Shown one piece after another: positions 22,920 to 32,700 of a stretch of DNA of 64,000 bases (positions are counted from its first letter, which is position 1; the number at the start of each line of letters is the position of its first letter). The stretch spans positions 17,246 to 81,245 of the forward strand of contig RBNI01000002.1 in the NCBI GenBank assembly GCA_003990745.1. Reading direction: 5' to 3'. Origin of the DNA: Jimgerdemannia flammicorona. Lineage: Eukaryota > Mucoromycota > Endogonomycetes > Endogonales > Endogonaceae. Both the position numbers and the translations under genes were made by a program. The notes beneath the pieces were generated by a model, which made no database searches, was not told the origin of the DNA, and worked only from the letters and a program-made list of their open reading frames with translations.

Positions 22920-24501
22920 TATCATATAGTAGTTGCTGAGTCCTTCAAATATATCAGATTCTCTTCAATGTGTATCTCTTAGACTAACTCAAGTTTGTTA
23001 TAAACAAGTTCTTATTGGAGTGCCTTCCCAAGGTCTTATAGTCCTCAAACTTCTTATCTTTAAACTGTTTTGTTATCTCTTTAGATTGCTTGTAAGGAAT
23101 TGTGTATATTGTACTGAATAAACTGACTTTATTTCAAAGGAAATAAGAGGGGTATTTATACAAAATATAATTCAATAGTTGCTAAGATATAAAGCTAAAT
23201 ATAAATTCCAATAACTAAATAAAATGCTGGAACATAGAAAACTACCAAGTTCCAGTATTAGCACAGATGGTTGCACAGGTTCAGAATGCTAGTATAATTT
23301 TGGTAATATAGAAAAAGGGTGATGGAATAATTCTGAGTCATACAAGGTCAAAAAGTCAGAATGCCAGTAGAGGAACAGCTGTTATACAGGAAAAGAATAC
23401 TGGCATAATTCAGTATAACCAAGGGACTTTAGAGCAGAATGTTCAGAACCATGGAGGCTTTATTCTCATTATTACTGAAGGAGATGAGATCTGTAAACAT
23501 TTCAGTCTCATTGCATAGGTTGCTCATTTTATATATGTCATATGAGATAACGTCATCATCGATGACATCATCATATTCAGTAGCGGCAGGAACAAGGAGG
23601 TCTGGGGCTCTCCAGTCTATGAGGTTCTCTTCCATGAAATAGGAAACAAATATGGGATCTTAGGGAGGTCTAATCTGGATGCTTGGACCTTGGAATACTG
23701 AGATCAATCCTTATAGGAATTGATCTAGATTATTCTAGAGAATGAGATGCCAGAAGTCTTCTATCTCATCACTATTGAGAGTAATAGTAGACTAGGCTTC
23801 TGTAGCCACCCTGGCTTCTAGTATATTGATATGGTGGGCTGACAGATCTCTGAAGTCTGAGACTCTAACATACTCCAAGTTGGAGATTGACCATGGTGTA
23901 TGCCTGAAGATCTGATGAATCTTCTTAGCTGTTCTTGCTTCATATATATCCATGGGAGTGGTATCTTATAACTCTTGAGAGCTGGTCTGTAGAAACTCCT
24001 GATAGAGAAGGTTTCCTATTTTGTACTCTTGCCATATTTAGAGGCATTCAGTAGCAATAGTGATTCTTGTTTCCATTTCACAGTAGTAGAGAATAAAGTG
24101 ATAAGGATCTCTGGTACCCAGGTTGAGGCTAGGAGTCTTTCTTATATGGGTCCTCATGGCTCTTCTGATGTCTTGGAATATCCTTTCTTCAACTGAGGTA
24201 TCTTGGTGGTTCCTTGACCTTAAGGTTTGGTGAGCAGCAGGTATTTTATTTATAGTAAGTCTTTGAGCTATTTTGGAATTGGTGGGTCTTGTTGAGTTGC
24301 TGCTACTGCAGTTCTTTGATCCTTCTTTTATATTCCTCAAGATGCCTGTACTGTGGTCACAATGACTCATAGTTAGTCATTATTACTCATCTCATAGCCT
24401 GGGTGAGTCATGCTATATGATCTTCTTATACTCTGATCTGGTGACTTACAAGGAATTGCTATCTCTTATACTAATATCGTCATTCTGAGATCACTATTAC
24501 A
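22920..24501 (-). repeat. Element B 5' LTR (1,582 bp)
   Basis: It is the intact counterpart of the split 3' LTR, and shows the uninterrupted target ..AACCAAGGGACTTTAGAG.. (about 23416-23433) into which A inserted in the other LTR. It ends TTACA at 24501. It contains the U3 ORF (23429-24370). Confidence 0.9.
23429..24370 (-). pseudogene. U3-embedded ORF of element B (5' LTR copy)
   Basis: A frame of about 313 codons runs on the minus strand from MSHCDHSTGILRNIKEG (24370) through VEERIFQDIRRAMRTH, DPYHFILYYCEMETRITIATECL and IPNLEYV.VSDFRDLS to EENLIDWRAPDLLVPAA, ending at a stop at 23429. It is broken by a few in-frame stops, such as the one after ATECL. The acidic C-terminus reads YDDVIDDDVISYDIYKM. 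The ORF lies wholly within the LTR and is present in all three B LTRs in the window. It resembles no Gag or Pol domain that I recognise. In an intact element it would be encoded in both LTRs, once upstream of Gag and once downstream of Pol. Confidence 0.6.
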
Positions 24502-24505
24502 ATAT

Positions 24506-24735
24506 GTAGTTTTATAGAGAATAAGATCAAAATCATTATCTAATACTATCTTTATAAGAATAGGTAAGAGGCAGATAGTATTATGTATCTGAGAGCTTGG
24601 GATCATAACCAAGGTAAAAAAGGGGGACTTGCCATCAGGTTAGCATTTTGAGAGAGGTCCTAAAACAAACCAGATTTTATTGGTTATTTATTTTTGCATA
24701 AATTCGCTAACTGAATATTTCAAGTACAGATTTTG
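24506..24735. other. AT-rich stretch between element B and the hAT relic
   Basis: No coding potential or repeat is clear. It may be the N-terminal part of the hAT relic or the far side of the sequence interrupted by B at 5092. Confidence 0.4.
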
Positions 24736-24739
24736 GCCA

Positions 24740-26330
24740 TTATGATGGACAATGCCATAAACAACTCAACATTTTTTCCAAGTTTTAGTGGCCAGCCTCA
24801 AACAGGAAAACATGGCCTTTGGTGCAGAAAGCTACCATGTATGATGCCAGGCCCACATACTGAACCTCATTGTTCAGAACTATCTTATGTATATAGACAA
24901 AACATCTGAGAGAGGAGGGGCCCTGAGTATAATTTCCAAGCTGTGCAAACTAGTTGTGTCAGTCTGATCATCCCCACAATGATGAGACAAATTCACTACA
25001 CAGTATAGGGCAATTAGTTTAGCTCTGAAAGAGCTTATATTGAACATCTGTATGCATTGGAACTCAATATTTGCAATGATCCAGCATGCACTGGAGTTTG
25101 CTGTAGTATGCATCCTCTTTTTCTTTGGTTGGCTGAAGTAACTTATTTTAGATGATTGAAGATTTATTTTTAAAAAAAAACAAAAAAAGTCAATAGATTC
25201 AATGGTAACTGCTGATAAGGAAATACAGGCTGAGGCTCTAGATGAAAGCAAGTGGGATGTACTTAGGAATGTTGTCAGAGTTTTGGAAGTAAGTAGTGAT
25301 TGCTCTGGCTCCACACTCATTTTGTCTGTCTCCATACTCATTTTGTCTGCCTCCACACAATGCAACACCTCACCATATATAACTGCTAGTGTTTCGATGA
25401 TTGTATGAAGGATATAGTCAAATAAATGACTCTGACAATAAGCTCAGCAATACCAGTATACAACCTTCTGATTGACCAGCCAGAGGACAAGCTCGAGGAT
25501 AGGCTGGAGGGTTGCAGTGATTTACAGTTGAGTTTAAATCAGAGAGATGCCATAGAGGTTGCTCTAAGCAAGCTTAGAAAATACTACTCCCAAACAGATA
25601 CTGCTGTATACTCAATCAGTACAGATATATCAATATTGGCATATGGCCATTGCCCCTTCCAAAACAGAGAAATCCCTGCAAAAACTCACTCTTTCTTTTC
25701 TTTGAACAGTGCTGGACCCATGCTTAAAGCTACAATACCATAAATATCAGGGCTGGGAGCAGCACTTCATTGAGAGAACTAAGCAGGCTGTAATCAAAGT
25801 ATACTGAGAAAACTATGTACTGCCATAAGGTTCTGGCCGAAGTCCAGATGAATATGCTGAGGGATTTCTTCTGTCCCATATTTACTTCAGCAGAAAGAGG
25901 AAGAGGGAGCTATCAGTAGAAGAGCTACTGTTAATAGACGAACATACCATTTACCTTGCCAGTGCCACATGATCCTGCTGGAGGGCACAGAGGTGCTCAA
26001 CTGATGGAAGGTGAGTTGTCAGAGGCATTGGGCCAATTTAACCCACCAATCTAACCACTGCTCTACCCACCAGGGCATGTAGCTGTATCAAATGGACTTC
26101 CCCAGCCTGTGTGGTATGCCTTAGGACTACCTGGCAATTCCTGTCTCCAGCACTCCTGTCAAGCAGATGTTCTCAGGTGGGGTGGACCTTGTTGCCCCAA
26201 AGAGGTATATACTAAATGCTGAGACAATCTAGGTGTATATGTGTCTGAAGTCTTGGTGGGGCTCAGGCCACTAAAATTCAGCAAGTCCTGGGGGTTTGCA
26301 GATAAGTTGGTTGGTCTTGTGGAATATTTA
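24740..26330 (+). pseudogene. hAT-superfamily transposase, decayed
   Basis: Plus-strand fragments in shifted frames follow the usual hAT order. IMMDNAINNST (24753) is the catalytic D-N-A-.-N-N segment. GAESYHV.CQAHILNLIVQN (about 24818) is the conserved C..H..NL..Q region. HWNSIFAMIQHALE (about 25060) is the W-N-S segment with the R..R-ALE helix. LDESKWDVLRNVVRVLE follows at 25235, then ISSAIPVYNLLIDQ at 25447 and LRKYYSQTD at 25579. The dimerisation region lies near 26140-26240 (IPVSSTPVKQMFSGG then PKRY.LNAETI). Stops in the 24820-24980 part sit where Arg (CGA) would be expected. Terminal inverted repeats and target duplication were not found. Confidence 0.85.
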
Positions 26331-26431
26331 ATATCTTTCAAAAATAATAAAAAGGTTAAAAAAAAGCTAAGGACTCAGCCCAGAGTTTGCAGTCTAAGTG
26401 GGGCAGCAGTTGGCAGGGTTGGTGGCAGCAG

Positions 26432-26955
26432 CAGAGGGAGTATGCAGTATTTGCAGCCCTCTACCAGCAGCAAGAGGCAGCCCTAAGCTGTCAGTGCTCA
26501 GGTCAGTGGATGGGTCAGTGGGTGGGTGTGGGGTTGATAGAGGGAGTGTACAAAATTTGCAGCCCTCTGCCAGCAGCAAGGGGCAGCCCTAAGCCACAAG
26601 TGTCTGGGTCGGGGGGGTTGATGGAGGGGGAGTAGGTAGGAGAGGGAGTAGGCAGAGGGGGGTAGGTAGAGGGAGGGTAGGTAGAGGGAGCATGCAAAAT
26701 TTATAGCCCTTTATCAGTAGTGAGGGGCAGCCCCAAGCTGTCAGCATCCAGGTCAGTGGGTGGGGTCAGTCAGTGGGGTTGGTGGGTACGGGGTCAGTGA
26801 AGAGAGTGCACAAAATTTGTAACCCTCCACTGATAGCAAGGGGCAGCCCCAAGCTGTAAGTGTCTAGGACAGGTGGGCAGATGGAGGGAGTATGCAAAAT
26901 TTGCAGCCCTCCACTAGCAGTATAGAGGCAGCCCCAAGCTGCCAAAGAGTCTGGG
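26432..26955. repeat. Minisatellite: five copies of a ~73-bp unit
   Basis: Copies start near 26432, 26539, 26684, 26799 and 26882. Each reads GGGAGTATGCAAAATTTGCAG, then CCCTC.ACCAGCAGCAAGGGGCAGCCC and AAGCTGTCAGTG.CTGGGTCAG, with substitutions. G-rich spacers of 30-70 bp (GGTGGGTGGG-like) separate them. Confidence 0.85.
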
Positions 26956-27078
26956 TCAGAGGGTGCTTCTGGCAGTTGGAGGGTGCTTCTGGCAGTTGGA
27001 GGGTACTTCTGGCAGTCAGAGGGTACTTCTAGCAGTTGGAGGGTGTTTTCAGTGGTCAGAGGGTGCTTTCAGTGGTTA
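26956..27078. repeat. Short tandem repeat: six copies of a ~20-bp unit
   Basis: The unit is GGAGGGTGCTTCTGGCAGTT with variants (GGTACTTCTGGCAGTC, GGTGTTTTCAGTGGTC). It follows directly on the longer minisatellite. Confidence 0.85.
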
Positions 27079-27130
27079 AAGTCTACTACAGATTTGGACT
27101 CTGTCACTGGTTCAGATCCCACAGGCACCC
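27061..27130 (+). other. tRNA-like segment (possible SINE head or tRNA relic)
   Basis: GGGTGCT and GGCACCC could pair as an acceptor stem. ACAGA/TCTGT forms a five-pair stem closing a seven-base loop TTTGGAC, which would present anticodon TGG (Pro). GGTTCAGATCC resembles a B box. However, only six bases separate the anticodon stem from the T loop, and the T stem does not pair, so it is not an intact tRNA gene. Confidence 0.25.
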
Positions 27131-27347
27131 TGGCCCTGCGCCGCAGTACTGCACTGGCAGCACTGCAGAGCAGAGCTAAGGGGCTGATAGGGCCCTGCAT
27201 AACAGTTAAGCTAGTGCTATAGAAGAGGCACCCAGCCCAACCTCCCACATAAGACCACCCAACCTGTACAAAATAACTGCCTAACCCTCATGAAAGACTG
27301 CCTATCCCTTATGAAAGATTGCCTAACTTTTACAAAAACTGCTCCAT
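27131..27347. other. No gene seen
   Basis: GC-moderate sequence with a short degenerate repeat (CTGCCTAACCCTCATGAAAGA-like units, 27278-27340). No coding signal. Confidence 0.5.
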
Positions 27348-28520
27348 CTACCAGTCCCAGGCCTTGATAAGCCTATCATCAGTTGTGAGTGCAATGACTA
27401 TTGTGTCCAAGCTCTCCTTGAAGGCGATGGTACTGTAGTGGTCATGTAGTTGGAAAAGAATAGCTGTGTTGGCTGCAAACGGGACCCTGAAACCATAGGT
27501 GAGATCATACCAGACTCCTCCACAATTCTCTCAGGTTGGACCCTTCCTTTCTAGAATATAAAACATTACCAGGGTGATATTGTTGTCTGTGTGTATGGGC
27601 AGAGAAACATTGTGCCCAACATATCCTGATGTGACATAAGCATATAGTTGGTGAACCCTTGGCCCAGGACCTCATACTCTCAGGCTGTACTGGTGGATGC
27701 CTGCCCTTGGTCTAGCCCCAGGAGCCCCAGCTTGGAAACCTGCCAAAACAGACAGCAACCAGTTAGTCCTTTTTATATGTGGGGGGACAGAAACCCCCTG
27801 GGCTGCAGAAATCCCCCGGACTGCAGCACCCCAAAAAAGTGGAGCTCCTCACCTCATATGGCATGCTAAATTGTGCCAAGAATATACATACAGCTGTGTT
27901 GAGATCACTACTAAGCTGACCTGCCATATACTCTACCAATCTGCTCAAAGAACTCCAGATTATAGCTGCCATTGCCACACAGGCCATGTCATGCTTACAT
28001 GCAGTTTGCTCTTTGACAGCACTTCTAAAGTTCTGGTAGAGGTATAGAATCTTGTGCATCCCTAGAATTGTATCAAAAAGAGTATATCAGCGAAGAGTGT
28101 GATTTATCTGGAGAGGAGAAAAAAAAAAAAGAGACAAGTGCAGGGGATTTCAGAACTCTGGAACCCACTCTTCATCAGTGTTGCAGTATACCCAATTCTT
28201 GTCCAAACCCCCCCTCCTTGCTTTTTTTGCTCCCTCTTTCCTGCCACCTGGTATTTGATGCAATCCTTGCAAATCTTGTTAATGTGGCAGTGAAGCTCAT
28301 CACCATAGAGATTCCTTACCACTATCACAACCACCTCTCCACATTCATTAATAATGATATGGTTCTCTTTATCATTGGTTACTCCTGCTGGCCAATGGAC
28401 CCCTTGGTTGAGAACAATTGGCTCTGATTTGAATGTAGACCCCCAAGCCTTGATGATAATGCTGGTACTGCTCATGCTAAACATCTTGCCCTCGAATTTC
28501 TCTATTTGATCAGATGCTAG
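27348..28520 (-). pseudogene. Decayed spliced gene, possible 2-oxoglutarate/Fe(II) dioxygenase-like
   Basis: Three minus-strand exons can be traced. Exon a (28520-28251) encodes IEKFEGKMFSMSSTS, then HWPAGVTNDKENHIIINECGEVVVIVV. Exon b, after an intron with a TCTCCAG acceptor (about 28112), encodes MHKILYLYQNFRSAVKEQ and WSSLSRLVEYMAGQLSSDLN. Exon c, after a GTGAGG..GGCAG intron, encodes YVTSGYVGHNVSLPIHTDNN, then GGVWYDLTYGFRVPFAANTAILF and LHDHYSTIAFKE, ending at TAG (27348). H-T-D followed by GG.W.DL.YGF.VPF.A.TA.LF and a later His resembles the double-stranded beta-helix of Fe(II)/2OG dioxygenases, the TET/JBP-like group among them. This is a pattern judgement only. At least three internal TGA codons show it is dead. 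Upstream exons may exist. Confidence 0.35.
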
Positions 28521-28600
28521 ATGTGGTTAAACTCAGGTAACTTTGAACTCTCCTTTCTAATAGAACTGAGCCCTAATCTGAGGGACCAAGATAAGTGTGT

Positions 28601-28675
28601 GGATGGGTTGTGTGTGGATGAGTTGTGTGTGGATGGGTTGCATGCAGATGGGTTGCATGCAGGTGGGTTGTGTGC
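28601..28675. repeat. 15-bp tandem repeat, five copies
   Basis: The unit is GGATGGGTTGTGTGT with variants GGATGAGTTGTGTGT, GGATGGGTTGCATGC, AGATGGGTTGCATGC and AGGTGGGTTGTGTGC. Confidence 0.85.
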
Positions 28676-29572
28676 AGGCATGGGTGTTTTTTAGAGAGAG
28701 ACCATGTAAAAAATGAAATTAAATAAAACACAGAGATGGGTATTTCAGAAAAAGAGCATGAGTGAGTAAGTGAGTGAGCTGCATACTGATAAGTTATACA
28801 CTGACAAGTTGTATGAGTTGCACAAGATTGCTCATGAAGGCTTTTTTGAGACCTCTGCCACATGATGCATTGACTCAACAGCTCAGCCACCAAAGGCATG
28901 CTCTGCAACGTCTGCCAGCCTTTCTTCATCTTGACCAGATATTGTGAATAAAGTCAGCAGATCTTACCATAGAGCTGTGGACTCTAAGAAAAGCACAAGG
29001 TGAATTGAGTCATGCTGGGAAAATTTAAATAAATATAAGTAAACACATGGTAGCCAAGTGAGCAACCTACATCTACTATCAGCTACTCCAAAAAGGCTAC
29101 CACATATATAGCTATGAGATCTGTGAATTCTGAGGTCTGAAGGGCTGCTGTAAGTTGTTGCTGGAATTCTCCCTCATCTCTGCCATTGCCACTACCATCA
29201 CTACCACCATCATCATTGCCATCACTATCGCTACTGTCATCACCACTACTGTCACCCCTTTGGCTCTCAATGAGCAGCTTATATGCTGCCCATATGAGAA
29301 AGAATCTAACATTGTCAGCAGAGAGTATATTTCCACCTTGAATACTCCCTCTTTTGATGATTATTGCAGGGTGAAAAATGAGTAGACTGGACCAACGTAT
29401 GAATTAAGGGCTGCTGTTTTGTTCATTCATGATGTGGTAGGAAAGAACAAAGAAAAAGAACAAAGAAAAGAGAGGGAACAAAAGGAAAGGGTGATGTCAC
29501 CAAAGTGTGGTAGAAAAAAAAAACAAGAGTGAAATAAACAAAAGAAAGAGTGATATCACCAAAGATTTCAAT
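28676..29572. other. Unassigned stretch with a trinucleotide-rich run
   Basis: 28676-28930 may hold a further relic exon of the minus-strand gene (minus frame KMKKGWQTLQSMPLVAELL near 28929), but nothing confirms it. 29179-29258 is a degenerate CAC/ATC trinucleotide run, which produces open frames of Thr/Ile or Met/Val that should not be taken as genes. 29440-29550 is purine-rich (AAAGAAAAAGAACAAAG). Confidence 0.45.
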
Positions 29573-29699
29573 TCAGATGGATCAATCCAGATGGATCAAT
29601 CTGGATAGATCATCTGGATAGATCAATTTAGATAGATCATCTGGATAGATCAATCTAGGTGGATCAATCTGGATCAATCTGGATCAATCTGGATCAAAT
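29573..29699. repeat. Tandem array of ~10-bp GGATCAATCT units
   Basis: About a dozen units of GGATCAATCT with variants GGATAGATCA and AGATGGATCAATCC. The array lies 85 bp before the truncated end of the plus-strand copy of element A. Confidence 0.85.
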
Positions 29700-29784
29700 C
29701 ACAAGACCAATCCAAGTTGATTCAAATCCATCATATAATAAATCTGAATTGAATCTCATCCAGATCAACTCCATCCATTCAGAG

Positions 29785-32700
29785 CACTATCTAAGCCAGA
29801 AGTAGGTCCAGCAACAACTCTACCTGAAACTGAAGCCAATACTGAATCAGAACTGACTTTTGAATTAAGCTTATCTGAAATCTAATATACAACTAATACT
29901 ATCTACTTCAATACTGAATAAATCCAACTATACAGGGACTGAAGCAAAGAAGACAAGGAGTATCTCACTGAATTCAATCTCAGATATACTACTGAAGGAG
30001 ATATACTTCCCTCAGGACAAAATATACTAATAGAGCAACAGATAGTTATCTATCAAGCCCTTATACCAGACCTGCAACAGTTATTCTAGTAACTTATATA
30101 GACTCAAAGAATACCATCACACTCTGTACCAGTATCTCAAGTTGTACTAGTAATCTTACTACTAGTAGTCTAACTATCTCTAGTAAAGAATATAGCAAAC
30201 CAATAGATCCTAGACCTTACTATCTAGATAACCATAATAGTAGCAATCATTACTGTCTTAGCTAAACAGATCTGACCAACAAAAAGTCTGAGTCTATCTA
30301 CCTTCAATAGTACTATACAGGAAGTCTAAAGCTTTATTAGTATAGTTAATACTAATTTTGAAGTCAACTAATAGACCAATACGTAAGTTGCTAACCACCT
30401 TCTGATAAATAACTAAAACTATACTCTTGAACAACTCTTTGTTACTACTATGACCTATGTCTGTCAAGTTGTTATATTCTTCTGAGGACCTGCTGAAGAA
30501 TAGTAGTGAACTTTTTCTAAAAAACCCCTCACATAAGATACCCAACTTATAGTTATTGTCCAAAATATAGCAAATAATACCCCAGATTATAGAGACCACC
30601 CTGTGGTCCCTGGGCTCAAATAATTTATAATTGCTCAATATCATAGTGAAACTCTGATTGTCAAATCTCAAGTAAAACTCTGTAATCTTAAATTTGATAT
30701 ATATAGTAAAGAGGTATTTGAAACCTTCTATACAAAACTCAAGCCACTCTTGAATACTGTTGGTCTAGGATATATTACTAATGATGAAGCATAAAATGGT
30801 ATAAAAGTAGACTATTTATTTGATATACTATCAGAATAACTTACAAGATCTGAGAACAAAGATATCTAGTTAGTTGCAATTACCAACAATAGTGCCTGAT
30901 AAGAATCAAGACTATAGTTAAGCAAATCCTAATAGCCAGACCAATTTTGTCTCAAAGATAATTCAATAATAAGAAAAAATCTTGGACCAAGAAAGAAGAA
31001 CTCAAAACTGAAGCATTCTAAGCTCTCTCCACATCTACCTCTTAGATACTCCAAAATTCTGAACTCACTCAGCTAAGTATCTTTAAGAAACTCACCAAAG
31101 GAGAAAGAAATGAACTCCAAAGAAGTAGAGTATTTCTATTATCAAAAGACAGGATATATAACCAGTATTTGCTTCAACTAAAAACTCTGAACAGCAATAT
31201 GAGCAACCATTACTACTCTGCATCACCTCAACAATCTAACTACCAAAATACTGGACTTTTTTAAGCTGAGAACAACTACTATAGCCCCAATTAAAGAAAG
31301 TCAAAAATCAGCTGAATATGATCTATATATAGCTAAAGTAGCTATAGTTTCTAACTGAGAAGTTAAGCAAGTCTATATAGAGATCAGTATTCAAATTCCT
31401 GAAGAACATATTGAAAGAATATACTATTGTAGCAGCCTAGTATTAAAAGAACTCTTAGTAGAAAGAGAAATCATTGATAAAAATTATATAGGTGAAATTA
31501 TGGTCCTTATCTGAAACTATAATTAGATATCATTCAAGATTCCTATTGAGTTTTACATCATATAGATTTTATTTGAGAAAATTGAGTCAACTCTGATAGT
31601 CAAGGAAGTTCCTGAACTACTACCTACTATCTAAGAATCTAAAGAATTTGGCTCATCAAATAAAGCCTCAGTACAACTCACTATAAATAAGAAAGAATAA
31701 TTCTATAAGAAAATTGAAGATAAATTTGTACTAAGTGGCTGATACCAACCATTCCCTGACTATTAAGAAAGAATATCACAATTTCAAACTATAAGATAAA
31801 AAAGACCCACTCAGTTCTAGTAACCTAGGCCCAAAGATCACCTATATCAATAAATTACAACTCAAGAAATTAGTCAAGAAATACCCTCTCTTTGGTATCT
31901 CTATATGTCCATCCAAAGCAGAATCCAAGAACATTGAAAAAGACTTCTCCAAAGTTGATAGTTATATTAGACTCTTATTTTAGAAATTCTAAGATATATT
32001 CTCAAAGAAACTTTCAAAAGGTCTATCACTCAAATAAGCAGTTGATCATATAATCAAGACAATCCCAAGTACCAAGCTAGTCTTTAAGAAGAAATTGATA
32101 TACTCAAGAAAGAGATTGACAAACTCCTAGAATAAGAATTCATTAGATCTAGTATATTATTATATAGTATATTAGTTCTCTTTGTTGTCAAAAAAAAGAG
32201 GAGATCTATAAATATATATTGATTACCAAGACCTCAATAAATAGACTATTAAGAACTATTGCTCACTACTCCAAATTAATGAAATATTTGATAGACTTAC
32301 CAACTCACAGTTTATGAGCTCTTTTGATCTACAAAATGGCTACTGGAAAATTATTATAAAAAAAGAAGATATCTACAAAACTGCCTTCTGAACTCATTAT
32401 GGATATTTTGAGTTCTTGATTATGTCTTTTAGTTTAACTAATGCTCCTGCAATCTTCCAGATACTGATGAATACTATCCTATTTATACCTAGATAAATTT
32501 ATTATTATCTATATTAATGACATCCTAGTTTTCAGCAAAACTCTGGAGAAATATCTTGAATATCTTGAACTAGTACTATTGAAGCTTTGAGAAAACTGAC
32601 TTTTTGCAAAACTCAGCAAATGTGAATTTCTCCTAAAAGAAATTCAATTTCTTAGATATATCATCACTCTTAATAGAATTAAAGTAGACCCTAGCAAAAT

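Larger units (their letters stand above)
5093..24501 (-). mobile_element. Ty3/gypsy element B, full length, interrupted by element A
   Basis: B runs on the minus strand. Its 5' LTR is 22920-24501 (1,582 bp). Its 3' LTR is split into 5093-5601 and 16169-17230 (about 1,571 bp once A and the duplicated bases are removed). The LTR termini are TG..CA, best preserved in the solo copy at 36684-38215. A possible 4-bp target duplication ATAT flanks the element (5089-5092 and 24502-24505). Internal order on the minus strand: Gag with a decayed CCHC knuckle (about 22050), protease (about 21380), dUTPase (20285-20662), RT, RNase H and integrase. A purine tract (AGGAGGAAGA in element sense) lies just upstream of the 3' LTR at 17231-17250. 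Confidence 0.9.

Noticed and set aside
27061..27130. Functional tRNA-Pro gene
   Set aside because: Variable loop and T stem are too short and do not pair.
29112..29385. ORFs with Met/Val or Thr/Ile repeats on both strands
   Set aside because: They are translations of a CAC/ATC trinucleotide run.
26432..29699. Possible CRISPR-like arrays
   Set aside because: Units vary in length and sequence, lack unique spacers of constant size, and the genome is fungal.
30294..30671. 125-codon minus-strand ORF
   Set aside because: It is antisense to the Gag region of element A copy 3, whose plus strand matches element A.
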